Positions 1 to 8,097 are shown, numbered from the stretch's first letter. The stretch: DNA of 37,045 bases from JAVBOD01 sp031551045 (GCA_031551045.1 JAVBOD010000074.1:1-37045); one strand, 5' to 3'. Notes: a model not told the origin generated them from the letters alone. Numbers and translations are program-made.

Positions 1-539
1 CCTTGAGCGATGAGATGTTCTACCACTTCTTGTGCTGCCCGGTAGTCATCAATCATTACCTTGCGCAACGCCTCTTGCGGGCAACGGTCGAAAAACACCA
101 CGGGAATACCGCGCTGTTCCATCTCGTCGAAATGAGCATAATCGGTTTCCTCAGCAGCTACCGAAACCAATAACCCGTCAATAGTGCCGTTAGCAAGCAT
201 CTTTAAAGCGGTTTTCTCGGCTTTCAGTTTATCATTCGATTGGCAAATTAAAACACCGTATCCGGCATTGGAAGCTTCTTCTTCTATACCGCTAATCGCC
301 GAGGAAAAAAAGTTATGATGAATGCCCGGAACAATCACGCCAATGGTGTTCACACGACCTTGTTTCAAGCTTACTGCAATAGTATTCCGTTGGTAGTTTA
401 ACTTTTCGGCAGTTTCATTCACCAACTTCTTTACGCTGTCGCTTATTTTCGGCGAATCTTGCAAAGCACGTGAAACCGTAGAAGCAGCAACATTCAGCTT
501 CTTTGCTATGTCATAAATAGTCGCCCTGCTTTTTTTCAC
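1..539 (-). CDS. LacI-family transcriptional regulator (C-terminus cut by window edge)
   Basis: About 179 codons of a LacI/GalR-type repressor are visible; the rest runs off the left edge. The N-terminus reads VKKSRATIYDIAKKLNVAAS followed by TVSRALQDSPKISDSV, the LacI helix-turn-helix plus hinge helix. After it comes the start of the periplasmic-binding-protein-like effector domain (NTIGVIVPGIHHNFFSSAI, then GTIDGLLVSV and IPVVFFDRCP). Family members bind operator DNA as dimers and respond to sugars or nucleosides; the ligand cannot be told here. The start is taken as GTG at 539 because a good TAnnTTTG box ends about 20 bases upstream, so in-frame codons further upstream would lie inside the promoter. 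The gene is separated from ppiD by that gene's terminator, so it is probably transcribed alone. Its targets are not visible. Family assignment is secure. Confidence 0.93.
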   Translation of the reverse strand, partial: MKKSRATIYDIAKKLNVAASTVSRALQDSPKISDSVKKLVNETAEKLNYQRNTIAVSLKQGRVNTIGVIVPGIHHNFFSSAISGIEEEASNAGYGVLICQSNDKLKAEKTALKMLANGTIDGLLVSVAAEETDYAHFDEMEQRGIPVVFFDRCPQEALRKVMIDDYRAAQEVVEHLIAQ

Positions 540-559
540 TGATGGAGAAATTTGTTGTG

Positions 560-590
560 CAAAGTTAAAAAAATAGTCCACGTATGCAAA
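560..590 (-). promoter_or_regulatory. Bacteroidota-type promoter of the LacI-family gene
   Basis: On the minus strand TTTG (587-590) is followed after 19 bases by TAACTTTG (560-567). This matches the Bacteroidota housekeeping promoter, TTTG at -33 and TAnnTTTG at -7, with normal spacing. It predicts a start near 554 and a leader of about 15 bases before the GTG at 539. The -33 box lies right after the terminator hairpin of the upstream gene. Confidence 0.65.
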
Positions 591-621
591 AAATAAACCC
601 CTTGCAAAAATCTGCAAGGGG
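588..621 (-). terminator. Rho-independent terminator of ppiD
   Basis: A 9-bp perfect stem (598-606 with 613-621; CCCCTTGCA paired with TGCAAGGGG) and a 6-base loop lie downstream of the ppiD stop. In the minus direction the stem is followed by TTTATTTTTT. The U-run overlaps the -33 region of the lacI-family promoter, so the two genes are tightly packed. Confidence 0.85.
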
Positions 622-648
622 TCGAATAAAATTTTCTAAACAAGCGGC

Positions 649-2763
649 CTAAAAGAAGCGTCCGCGCCAGTCTTTCACATCGGCTGCTTTTTGCAATACC
701 CGGACGAAATCGTACATGCCGCCTTGCATCATCATATAGCGTTGGCGCATTTTTTCATCATCGGCGGTATAACTTGAACCAACCTGGCGGTTATCTAACG
801 TAAATACATACACACCGGTCATCCCTTTTACCGGGCCCGTAAGCGTTTGTTCCTTCGCTCCGGCCACAGCACCCAATAGCTTAAAGTCGTAGCCGATACC
901 CGGAATCATTGCTGAGGTAAAAGAAATTTCCGAAGCATTCTGCACGGTCAGATTTAACTTCCCGGCCAACGATTCAAGATTGCTAACACCTGCTTGTACA
1001 GCTTGTATTTCTTGGGCTATTTTTTCTCCTTGTTTTTCACGGCGCAACAGGGTTTCGATATCGCCGCGCACCTGAGCGAAAGGAGCGATTCCGTCTTTAC
1101 GGACAGCAACCAATGATGCTACTACAAAATAGCTATTATCTATATTCATTACCGAAGATACATTTCCGGTTTCGGTTTCTGCGTCATAAGCCCAACGTAC
1201 CAATTCGCGGGCATTTTGGAATCCGGCAATCGTCTTATCGCCTTCGCGCAAACCATAGGCCGGTACTTTCATCAAATTCTTCACTCCTGATATTTGTGCA
1301 AACGTGTGGTAATCGTTCTTGCTTTCGGTAGCCAATTCATTGGCTTGTGCAAAAACACCCTGGTAAGTAATTTTTCCGGCTACCGCTTCCCGTTGTATAG
1401 TGGCCAATTGTACCTTTTTCATAGGCTTCGTACGGCCGGTTACTTCAAAAATATGTACCCCGTAATCTGTTTCTACTTTTTGGTATTTATTCAATGGAGC
1501 CTCGAATGCGGCTGTCTCAAACGCTTTTACCATGCGGCCTTGAGTGAACCAGCCCAAATCGCCACCTTGCCTGTTTGCATTCGCATCCACCGAATATTGT
1601 TGAGCTGTAATTGCAAAATCAGCTCCTTTACTCAAAACAGTCATCAAGCTGTCGGCCAACTGATGAGCCAACTCTTTTGAGGGCGCTTGCACCAGAATAT
1701 GACGGGCACGCACCGAGTCGGGCAATGTTTTCACATCGGCTACACGAGCGGCATAAAATATATTTTCATCTTTATAGACCGGCAATATCGTCGGGTTTTT
1801 AGAGAAAGCAAAACTGTCTAATTTAGAAGATAACTCTCCTTCCTTATAATAGAATTCGTCAAAAGGCTTATCGGAGTTACGATTTACAAACATGCGCAAA
1901 TCCTCGTTTTTTACTTTTTCAAATTCGCCGTATATGGAATTTATTTGTTCCTCGGCCAATTGGATATCGTCATCCGAAGGCGCAATTAAAAACGAAACGT
2001 ATTCAATATCGCGCGAGGCTTCTTGTTCGTATTCTTTTTCGTGTTTCTTATAGTACGCTTTTGCTTCCGACTCGCTCACTTTAATCGTAGAGTCGGCCAC
2101 AAATCCGATAGGCTTCACGACATATGAAATGGCAGCGGTTGTATTGTGATCGGCCACCCGGCGTTTCATTTCCAACGAGTTGGTGTATTGGCTTTGAACT
2201 ACCAGCGAAGCATATTTTTCAATCAATTGCATATCGTGCATGCGGGTTTCGCAATAGTTCCAATATGCTTCCGTTTGTCCCGAAGGATCGTTGGCCATAT
2301 TCTTTATAATATTCACCACCTTAGCACGGCTGAATTGTCCGGTTGTTTCATCGGCAAATACAGGGTCTTGTAACAATATCGGCGAGATATTGCGGCCTTG
2401 CGCCAAATCCAGCATTTCTTCGTCAGAAACGCTAAGCCCACACTTATCAAATTCGGGCGTCAACACACCTTCTTTGAAAAAATCACTCCATGCACTTTCT
2501 CGAACTTGTTCCTGTTGCGGTTCGGTAAGTGTTGCTCCTCCCGAAAGCAATTGGTGAATACCGGTGTAATAATCTATTTTCTTTTGAAAAGTCGTATAGG
2601 AAATACCTTTCCCTTTTATTTCTCCCACATCGTATTTGGAAGAAAACATGGAAGACACCGAACGCAGGGTATCCACATCAACAATAAAAGAAATTAACGC
2701 GATGCCGATTATCACCGTGATAAAAACGCCCATGCGCACCCGAATTTTTTCTAAAACCGCCAT
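649..2763 (-). CDS. ppiD: PpiD/SurA-like membrane-anchored peptidyl-prolyl isomerase
   Basis: This 704-residue protein has the PpiD layout. A short cytoplasmic start (MAVLEKIRVR) is followed by one membrane segment at about residues 11-30 (GVFITVIIGIALISFIV). Then comes a long helical SurA_N-like chaperone region, a parvulin domain at about 345-445 and a C-terminal helical region. Parvulin signatures seen are ARHILVQ, QYSVDANANRQGGDLGWF and VETDYGVHIFEV. PpiD proteins are inner-membrane foldases whose periplasmic part helps newly secreted outer-membrane and periplasmic proteins. The length is normal for Bacteroidales homologues, which are longer than the E. coli protein. It appears to be a single-gene unit with a TACTTTTG box upstream and a strong terminator. 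Whether the parvulin domain is catalytically active cannot be judged from the sequence alone. Confidence 0.9.
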   Translation of the reverse strand: MAVLEKIRVRMGVFITVIIGIALISFIVDVDTLRSVSSMFSSKYDVGEIKGKGISYTTFQKKIDYYTGIHQLLSGGATLTEPQQEQVRESAWSDFFKEGVLTPEFDKCGLSVSDEEMLDLAQGRNISPILLQDPVFADETTGQFSRAKVVNIIKNMANDPSGQTEAYWNYCETRMHDMQLIEKYASLVVQSQYTNSLEMKRRVADHNTTAAISYVVKPIGFVADSTIKVSESEAKAYYKKHEKEYEQEASRDIEYVSFLIAPSDDDIQLAEEQINSIYGEFEKVKNEDLRMFVNRNSDKPFDEFYYKEGELSSKLDSFAFSKNPTILPVYKDENIFYAARVADVKTLPDSVRARHILVQAPSKELAHQLADSLMTVLSKGADFAITAQQYSVDANANRQGGDLGWFTQGRMVKAFETAAFEAPLNKYQKVETDYGVHIFEVTGRTKPMKKVQLATIQREAVAGKITYQGVFAQANELATESKNDYHTFAQISGVKNLMKVPAYGLREGDKTIAGFQNARELVRWAYDAETETGNVSSVMNIDNSYFVVASLVAVRKDGIAPFAQVRGDIETLLRREKQGEKIAQEIQAVQAGVSNLESLAGKLNLTVQNASEISFTSAMIPGIGYDFKLLGAVAGAKEQTLTGPVKGMTGVYVFTLDNRQVGSSYTADDEKMRQRYMMMQGGMYDFVRVLQKAADVKDWRGRFF

Positions 2764-2827
2764 TTTTATTAAATGTATTTATTTAGTAATCAGTTATTTT
2801 ATTCCGCTCAAAAGATAAAACGGAGGG

Positions 2828-2835
2828 CAAAAGTA
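2828..2835 (-). promoter_or_regulatory. -7 box of the ppiD promoter
   Basis: The minus strand reads TACTTTTG here, an exact TAnnTTTG match, 65 bases before the ppiD start. No TTTG is seen at the expected -33 distance (only TTTTAGG nearby), so the call rests on the -7 element. Confidence 0.45.
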
Positions 2836-2875
2836 ATAAAAATTAAGATAATAGCCTAAAAGATACCCAAAAACT

Positions 2876-2905
2876 TTTGTATTCGGCGAACATGTAGTAC
2901 TTTTA
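2876..2905 (+). promoter_or_regulatory. Possible promoter of sufS-trmB
   Basis: TTTG (2876-2879), 18 bases, then TACTTTTA (2898-2905) is one mismatch from the Bacteroidota consensus. The leader would be about 50 bases. It contains a small hairpin (TCGGAC 2925-2930 with GTCCGA 2937-2942) that has no U-run and is not a terminator. Confidence 0.4.
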
Positions 2906-2963
2906 CATCGTGGATAATTAGCATTCGGACGAGGCTGTCCGAGAAGTCAAAAGCAAAATAAAC

Positions 2964-4190
2964 ATGGTAACATTAAACGCTAACATAAACATACGGAATG
3001 ATTTTCCGGCGCTGAACCAGACGGTTTACGGAAAACCCCTGATATATTTCGACAATGCCGCCACGGCACAAAAACCGCAATGTGTGATTGATGCCGTGAA
3101 CGAGATGAACGCACGCCTCAACGGCAATATTCACCGTGCGGCGCACTACCTGAGCGCCCGTTGCACCGAGCTGTACGAAGAAGCGCGCGAAACGTTGCGA
3201 ACGTTCGTGAATGCCTCTCATTCTTACGAAATTATTTTCACCTCGGGCGCCACAGCCGCTATTAATTTGGTTGCTTTTTCGTTTGGCGAACGCTTTGTGA
3301 ACCCCGGCGACGAAATCATTGTAAGCGAAGCGGAACACCATTCCAACATTGTGCCCTGGCAACTACTTTGCGAGCGCAAAGGTGCAAAACTAAGAGTATT
3401 ACCGGTGAACGAAGACGGAAGCTTAGCGATGGAGCGCCTGCCCGAATTAATTACATCGAAAACCCGTTTGCTTTGCGTAGCGCAAATTTCCAACGTCTTG
3501 GGCATTCATAATCCGGTAAAAGAAATTGTACACATAGCCCATGAACACAATATTCCCGTACTGATAGACGGTGCGCAGGGAGCGCCTCACGGCGGTATTG
3601 ACGTGCAAGCTGCGGATTGCGATTTTTATGTTTTTTCGGGACATAAAGTCTATGGGCCCACCGGTACCGGCATCCTGTACGGAAAAGAAAAATGGCTACG
3701 CGAAATGACTCCCTGGCAAGGCGGCGGCGACATGATCGATACCGTAACGTTCGAGCGCACCACCTATGCCGACTTACCGCTGAAATTCGAGGCCGGTACC
3801 GCTAATTATATCGGGGCGCATGGTTTAGCCGTAGCTATCCAATACCTGCAAAAGAAAGGCATCACCGCTATTGAAGCGTATGAGCAAACGCTGCTACAAC
3901 ATATACTAAAACGTTTCGACGAAATAGAAGGCCTGCGCATTTACGGAACAGCCACGCCAAAAATTCCCTTGATTTCTTTCTCTATCGAAAATGTACACCC
4001 GCTGGATGCCGCCACGCTGTTGGACAAAATGGGCATTGCCATTCGCACGGGACACCTGTGTGCCGAACCGCTCATACACCGTTTCGGGCTTACAGCCATC
4101 ATGCGCGCCTCTATGACTTTTTATAATACTAAGGAAGAAATAGATGTGTTTGTAGAAGGATTGAAAAAGGTACAGAAGATGCTGATGTAA
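2964..4190 (+). CDS. sufS: SufS-type cysteine desulfurase (group II)
   Basis: A 408-residue PLP-dependent desulfurase that takes sulfur from cysteine as an enzyme persulfide for Fe-S cluster assembly. The PLP lysine is K228 in FYVFSGHKVYGPTGTG. The catalytic cysteine is C366 in RTGHLCAEPL, the group II (SufS/CsdA) loop type, where the commoner form is RxGHHCAxP. SEAEHHSNIVPW and IDGAQGAPHG are further aminotransferase-V signatures. The length is normal. The sufBCD genes that usually accompany sufS are not in the window, so this copy stands apart from a suf operon or lies at its far end, beyond a strand switch. trmB follows after 35 bases and may share the transcript. A selenocysteine lyase role is possible in this family and cannot be excluded. 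Confidence 0.93.
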   Translation: MVTLNANINIRNDFPALNQTVYGKPLIYFDNAATAQKPQCVIDAVNEMNARLNGNIHRAAHYLSARCTELYEEARETLRTFVNASHSYEIIFTSGATAAINLVAFSFGERFVNPGDEIIVSEAEHHSNIVPWQLLCERKGAKLRVLPVNEDGSLAMERLPELITSKTRLLCVAQISNVLGIHNPVKEIVHIAHEHNIPVLIDGAQGAPHGGIDVQAADCDFYVFSGHKVYGPTGTGILYGKEKWLREMTPWQGGGDMIDTVTFERTTYADLPLKFEAGTANYIGAHGLAVAIQYLQKKGITAIEAYEQTLLQHILKRFDEIEGLRIYGTATPKIPLISFSIENVHPLDAATLLDKMGIAIRTGHLCAEPLIHRFGLTAIMRASMTFYNTKEEIDVFVEGLKKVQKMLM

Positions 4191-4225
4191 ATTCCATCCA
4201 AAACTCAACAATTTAATGATTCAAT

Positions 4226-4936
4226 ATGGGAAAAAACAAACACAAACGCTTTGCCGAAAACGAAACATTTACCTTACTGCACCAACCGGTGTTCGACAGC
4301 ATTTTCAAAAAAGACTTTCATTTAAAAGGAAAATGGCACAGCGTTTTTTTCAAGAACAATAATCCTATAGTATTAGAGTTGGGCTGTGGAAAAGGAGAAT
4401 ACACCATTGCGTTGGCGCAACGTTATCCCGATAAAAATTTTATAGGTGTAGATATAAAAGGAGCGCGCCTGTGGCGCGGCGCCAAAACCGCGACCGAAGC
4501 GCAAATGCCGAACGTAAGCTTTGTCCGCACACGGATTGATTTTATCGAATCGTTTTTTGCCGAAAACGAAGTGGCTGAAATCTGGATCACCTTTCCCGAC
4601 CCGCAACCGAAATATCCGCTCAAACGCCTGACATCGACCCGTTTTTTAAGCCGGTATCAAAAATTTCTACAAGCCAACGGCAGTATCCATCTGAAAACCG
4701 ACAGCCAAGAACTCCACGCCTACACCCAAGAATTGGTTTTGCTAAATAATTTAGAAATGACGGATGCCAATGCCGATATTTATGGTACCGGCCGTGCCGA
4801 TGAATTACTTTCCATCAAAACTTTTTACGAGCAGCAATTTTTAAAACAAGGCATGCCGATTACCTACTTGCAATTTAAATTGGAAGCGAAAAAAGAACTA
4901 ATAGAACCAGCCCCTCCGTCCCCAAAGGAGGAGTAA
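4226..4936 (+). CDS. trmB: tRNA (guanine-N7-)-methyltransferase TrmB
   Basis: A 236-residue SAM-dependent enzyme that makes m7G at position 46 of tRNA variable loops. The SAM-binding motif is LELGCGKGEYTIALA (about residues 50-64). It is followed by FIGVDIKGARLWRGA and by the family signature ITFPDPQPKYPLKRLTS, which includes the catalytic aspartate region. The conserved C-terminal KTDSQELHAYT is also present. Length and motif order are those of full-length TrmB, and the start ATG is the first Met of the conserved region's N-terminal extension. It lies 35 bases after sufS on the same strand. The last codons are purine-rich and lead into an A/G-rich spacer that recurs after other genes in the window. 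Confidence 0.95.
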   Translation: MGKNKHKRFAENETFTLLHQPVFDSIFKKDFHLKGKWHSVFFKNNNPIVLELGCGKGEYTIALAQRYPDKNFIGVDIKGARLWRGAKTATEAQMPNVSFVRTRIDFIESFFAENEVAEIWITFPDPQPKYPLKRLTSTRFLSRYQKFLQANGSIHLKTDSQELHAYTQELVLLNNLEMTDANADIYGTGRADELLSIKTFYEQQFLKQGMPITYLQFKLEAKKELIEPAPPSPKEE

Positions 4937-5062
4937 AGGAACAAGGGTGAAGGGGTAAAAGGGAAAGCACCTTTATCATTCTGAACGCAAAATTTTCAAT
5001 TCATTAATGATGAAATGGTTAATGATTCCTCTAAATATATTTTCTCATAAACTATCAAGGAG
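4937..5062. other. Spacer with A/G-rich tract and decayed repeat
   Basis: No gene is visible here. It opens with an A/G-rich tract (GGGTGAAGGGGTAAAAGGG, about 4945-4963) that resembles spacers after pyrG and the beta-CASP gene. It then has TTATCATTCTGAACGCAAAA (about 4973-4992), which looks like a degenerate copy of the GTCATTCTGAGCGAAGCGAA repeat found at 26753. Confidence 0.4.
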
Positions 5063-5093
5063 TGTAACTTTTCACGCCCCTCTCACGTTTTAT
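5063..5093 (+). promoter_or_regulatory. ECF-type promoter of the sigma/anti-sigma operon
   Basis: TGTAACTT (5063-5070) and CACGTTTTAT (5084-5093) lie just upstream of the sigma gene. The AAC-type upstream element and CGT-type downstream element, 16-17 bases apart, have the general form of promoters used by ECF sigma factors, not the TTTG/TAnnTTTG housekeeping form. The placement suggests autoregulation of the operon. This is inference from pattern and position. Confidence 0.5.
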
Positions 5094-5115
5094 TATCGGA
5101 AACCAACTTTTGCCT

Positions 5116-5601
5116 ATGACGAAAAATGAATATAACGCCTGTGTGGACGATTATGCCGACGGACTTTATCGCTTTATGCTGAAAGGACTTCGGAATAGCG
5201 ACAAGGCAAAAGATTTGGTGCAGGACACGTTTGAAAAACTTTGGCGGCAATATGACGAAGTGGTGCGCGAAAAAGCAAAATCGTTCCTGTTCACCGTCGC
5301 CTACCACGGCATGATTGATGTATTGCGGAAAGAAAAACGACTGGGCGGAATGGAGCTCGTAAATATGAAAGAACACAGCCATAGCGAACATTACTCGGAT
5401 TTAAACGAAACGTTGCATCGAGCCATCGAGCGTCTTCCGGCCGACCAGCGGGCTGTGGTCTTGCTTCGTGATTATGAAGGTTACACCTATGCCGAAATCG
5501 AGCAAATTACCGGATTGAGCGAGGCACAAGTAAAAACATATATTTTCCGTGCACGTACCTTTTTACGCGAATATATCGGAGAAATGTCAAAAGTAGTTTA
5601 G
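5116..5601 (+). CDS. ECF-family RNA polymerase sigma factor
   Basis: About 161 residues with the two sigma regions of ECF factors. Region 2 runs over about residues 5-75 (YADGLYRFMLKGLRNSDKA, DLVQDTFEKLWRQY, YHGMIDVLRKEKR). Region 4 runs over about 95-150 (IERLPADQRAVVLLRDYEG, YTYAEIEQITGLSEAQVKTY, FRARTFLREYI). The ATG at 5116 is preferred to an in-frame TTG two codons upstream. A putative anti-sigma gene follows after 8 bases and a beta-barrel gene after that, the usual arrangement for a membrane-controlled sigma factor. An ECF-like promoter sits just upstream, consistent with autoregulation. In Bacteroidota such factors control polysaccharide uptake, stress or secretion genes; the target set cannot be told here, and no TonB-dependent transducer is adjacent. 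Confidence 0.93.
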   Translation: MTKNEYNACVDDYADGLYRFMLKGLRNSDKAKDLVQDTFEKLWRQYDEVVREKAKSFLFTVAYHGMIDVLRKEKRLGGMELVNMKEHSHSEHYSDLNETLHRAIERLPADQRAVVLLRDYEGYTYAEIEQITGLSEAQVKTYIFRARTFLREYIGEMSKVV

Positions 5602-5609
5602 CAGAAAAT

Positions 5610-6527
5610 ATGAATAACAACCATCATACAACAGACGACGAATTGCGTTTAATCCCGCAAGACGAACGGTTTCCGGTGCTGGAAAAATTGAAACGCGCCG
5701 AAAACGAAGCGTTGAATATTTCGCGCTGGGAAGAGTTGTGCATCGGCATGGCTGAAGATTGCCTCAGCGCAGAAGAAGCCGCCCGCATGCAAGCGTTGAT
5801 GAAAACCGACGAAGCTACCCGCGAACAGGTTGCGGCCTACCGGAAAGTAGTGTTGAAAAACGATAGCGCCGTATTGTTTCCCGGAAAAGAGTCGTTGAAA
5901 CATCGTTCCTCCATCACTTTTTCATGGAAAAAAGTAACGTTTGGAACCGCCGCTGCCGCTATCATGATTGTACTATTGAGTATTTATGTATTCCGTACAG
6001 AACAACACCCTGCTGGACAAAATTCCGGAACTACAACGCCGGAATTAGCTGCCGTAACAGTAGCGGACGAACCGCAACAAACGGTGGAAACCAACATCGA
6101 CAAAGCTATTACTCCTGTGCAAAAAGCGGAGAAAAAAATGCTACAACCGGATACTCAAAAACCGGTACAAAAGCAACCGGAAAGCAAACAACCTGCCGTA
6201 AAAAATGAGCGTACCGGCCTGCCCGAAATGAAAAGATTACCAGCAGCAGCCCCGGTATTACTGGTGTCTGCCACACCGGCGCACGGAACATTAACGCTTC
6301 CCGATCCGCAACCATTGAGCAACTCCGCAGCCCCTATCATAGAGCTAGTAAAAGTACAAGGATTCTTCGACCGCATGACCGGAGAATTGATAGTGGGCGT
6401 CAATCGCCTATTAAATAAAGAAACCGTAGTTGTTAAAGAATTTAACCTCGAAGGAACGATGACCTACTATGCTGTTCATTCTTCGACTTTCGAAATGCAA
6501 CGCAACTACAACAAGCAACGTAAGTAA
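5610..6527 (+). CDS. Putative anti-sigma factor, single-pass membrane protein
   Basis: A 305-residue protein with an acidic cytoplasmic N-terminal part (about 1-105), one membrane segment at about 107-128 (VTFGTAAAAIMIVLLSIYVF) and a periplasmic part. The periplasmic part begins with a linker rich in Pro, Lys and Gln (about 160-220) and ends in a compact segment (GFFDRMTGELIVGVNRLL). The role is inferred from position right after the ECF sigma gene and from topology: cytoplasmic domain to hold sigma, periplasmic domain to sense. I see no zinc-binding HxxxCxxC motif of the ZAS type and no FecR signature. The N-terminal part (RWEELCIGMAEDCLSAEEAA) resembles the helical start of Bacteroidota anti-sigma-like proteins. 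The gene may be co-translated with its neighbours. A different sensor role is possible. Confidence 0.7.
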   Translation: MNNNHHTTDDELRLIPQDERFPVLEKLKRAENEALNISRWEELCIGMAEDCLSAEEAARMQALMKTDEATREQVAAYRKVVLKNDSAVLFPGKESLKHRSSITFSWKKVTFGTAAAAIMIVLLSIYVFRTEQHPAGQNSGTTTPELAAVTVADEPQQTVETNIDKAITPVQKAEKKMLQPDTQKPVQKQPESKQPAVKNERTGLPEMKRLPAAAPVLLVSATPAHGTLTLPDPQPLSNSAAPIIELVKVQGFFDRMTGELIVGVNRLLNKETVVVKEFNLEGTMTYYAVHSSTFEMQRNYNKQRK

Positions 6528-6549
6528 TAACAAACAAAATACCAATACC

Positions 6550-7446
6550 ATGAAAAAAACAATGTATGTTTTGCTGGCTGTGCTATGCACCGGCAGCATC
6601 CTCAGAGTAAACGCACAACAAACTATTAAAGAAGCAACTAACACTACGCCTCTCCTCGCTGAAAATGCGCAACCGCAAGATACGGTTATCATTAAACAAC
6701 ATGAAACCACGGTCACGGTAGAAACAACCGAAGATGGGAAAGTTACTCAAATATCCTATCATAAAAAAAGAAGAAAAAGTTATCAAAATTTTTACTTCGG
6801 GATGGGAATCGATTTTGGCCTCAACAGCTACGGGAAAAAGAATGTGTTTACAGGCGAATCGGGAAACAATGATTTTTTGGTATTGAACACTTCAAAGTCA
6901 ACGAACTTCACCATGTATCCGGTCATGGGAGAAATGCGCATTACCAAATGGTTTTCTTTGACCGGCGGCTTGGGTGTGGAATGGGCTAACTACTTTTTCG
7001 AAGAAGGTTGGACAGTTGAAAATATCAATGGCTTCACGGAACGTTCCGGGAAATACAATGCATGGGGACTCGATAATACCTTGTCAAAATCAAAACTATT
7101 GGTTGTATATATGAATGTTCCGCTGATGGTGCAATTCCATGTTCCGAATAGACACAGCAACTCATTCTGGGGTTCGCACCGCGGTTTCTTCGTACAAGCA
7201 GGCGCTATCGGCAGTGTAAAAATAGGTTCGCATACCAAAGTGAAATTCATGGATGGAGGCAATAAGGAAAAAGAGCACAGCTCGTTCAATTTGAATTTGC
7301 TGCGCTACGAATTAACGGGACGCATCGGCTACGGATGGCTGGGCGCTTATGTGAATTACCAAATGACACCGATGTTCGAAAAAAATCACGGGCCGGAACT
7401 TTATCCGTTCTCCGCGGGAATTTCACTACAATTCGATTTTGAGTAA
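6550..7446 (+). CDS. Secreted outer-membrane beta-barrel protein (PorT-like)
   Basis: About 298 residues from ATG 6550, chosen because it begins a clean signal peptide (MKKTMYVLLAVLCTGSILRV, cut near NAQ). An in-frame start 27 codons upstream would overlap the previous gene and bury the signal. After a hydrophilic stretch rich in Thr and Glu (about 25-75) and a basic KKRRKS turn, the rest has alternating aromatic and polar strands (FYFGMGIDFGLNSY, FSLTGGLGVEWANYFF, YELTGRIGYGWLGAYVNY). It ends in FSAGISLQFDFE, a typical terminal beta-strand with final aromatic residues. This fits the outer-membrane beta-barrel/PorT-like family. It lies 22 bases after the anti-sigma gene and is likely part of the same operon, perhaps the envelope component that the sigma factor controls. 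The exact function is unknown. Confidence 0.75.
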   Translation: MKKTMYVLLAVLCTGSILRVNAQQTIKEATNTTPLLAENAQPQDTVIIKQHETTVTVETTEDGKVTQISYHKKRRKSYQNFYFGMGIDFGLNSYGKKNVFTGESGNNDFLVLNTSKSTNFTMYPVMGEMRITKWFSLTGGLGVEWANYFFEEGWTVENINGFTERSGKYNAWGLDNTLSKSKLLVVYMNVPLMVQFHVPNRHSNSFWGSHRGFFVQAGAIGSVKIGSHTKVKFMDGGNKEKEHSSFNLNLLRYELTGRIGYGWLGAYVNYQMTPMFEKNHGPELYPFSAGISLQFDFE

Positions 7447-7533
7447 TTACAGTAATAAGGCCAAGGTATATCTCGAAATGCTCAAATGAGCAGAAGGGTA
7501 TTCCACAAAACAAATTATAATAGTTGTAAACCA

Positions 7534-7590
7534 GAGGCTGTTCAAAAAGCCGAAATGTTCGGTTGAATTTGTAATTCAACCGAACATTTC
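7534..7590 (-). terminator. 18-bp perfect hairpin, terminator of the YciI-like gene
   Basis: GAAATGTTCGGTTGAATT (7552-7569) and AATTCAACCGAACATTTC (7573-7590) form an 18-bp perfect stem with a 3-base loop. Read on the minus strand, the stem starts 11 bases after the stop at 7601 and is followed by GGCTTTTTGAAC, a short U-run. The left flank (GAGGCTGTTCAAAAAGC, 7534-7550) recurs elsewhere in the window. It may also stop plus-strand transcripts from the barrel gene, though no U-run follows on that side. Confidence 0.7.
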
Positions 7591-7600
7591 AGCATATATA

Positions 7601-7903
7601 TCAAGCTGTTTTTGCACTATCTATAATCCGGTCGTAACCGGTGTACGGGTGCAATTCCATTACGTCAAAAGTAATCAACCCTTTTTCTACCAATGGCAGT
7701 TTTTCTAATAATTCACGAGCTTGTGCCTTGCTGTTACACTCCAACAGCAAAACAGCACCGTGCTCATCATTGAAATAATGTTCGCGCAACTGCTCTGCAA
7801 GATACATCTTATAAACATCAAAAGCTTCTTGTGCCAAAAGCTCCTTGCTTACAGCACTCCAATCTGTTCCGGGAACCTCTTTTTCTATTGCCAATATCTT
7901 CAT
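7601..7903 (-). CDS. Small YciI/muconolactone-isomerase-like protein, function unknown
   Basis: About 100 residues from the ATG at 7903 (MKILAIEKEVPGTDWSAVSK). A longer reading with 8 extra residues is possible but has no support. The pattern, including AVLLLECNSKAQARELLEKL and LPLVEKGLITFDVMEL, fits a dimeric alpha/beta ferredoxin-like fold of the YciI or muconolactone-isomerase type. Such proteins are known in Bacteroidota as conserved small proteins with no settled role. No signal peptide is seen, so it should be cytoplasmic. It is transcribed alone, with a TATATTTG box upstream and a strong hairpin downstream. No catalytic residue can be named with confidence. Confidence 0.75.
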   Translation of the reverse strand: MKILAIEKEVPGTDWSAVSKELLAQEAFDVYKMYLAEQLREHYFNDEHGAVLLLECNSKAQARELLEKLPLVEKGLITFDVMELHPYTGYDRIIDSAKTA

Positions 7904-7931
7904 AATTAATATGTTTAAAGAGTTCAACCAA

Positions 7932-7939
7932 CAAATATA
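7932..7939 (-). promoter_or_regulatory. -7 box of the YciI-like gene
   Basis: The minus strand reads TATATTTG, an exact TAnnTTTG match, about 28 bases before the ATG at 7903. No clear -33 TTTG is visible. Confidence 0.5.
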
Positions 7940-8097
7940 AAGAATAAAATTGACATGAGGGCTCTGGGCTCACTGGCTAATCAACGTCCATAGATTCACA
8001 ACAAGAACATAGTTTATAAAATACCATGAAAAAGCACATTTTTCTTTATTTCACTCAGCCTATTTAACGTTTTTTTCATTTTTCCAAATAAAATCAA

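Noticed and set aside
2925..2942. Small hairpin in the sufS leader as a terminator or riboswitch
   Set aside because: Only 6 base pairs, no U-run and no match to a known riboswitch architecture.
5110..5115. TTG start two codons before the sigma factor ATG
   Set aside because: An ATG follows at once at 5116, and nothing favours the TTG.
6469..6549. Upstream start for the beta-barrel gene
   Set aside because: It overlaps the anti-sigma gene and would put 27 residues before a clear signal peptide starting at 6550.
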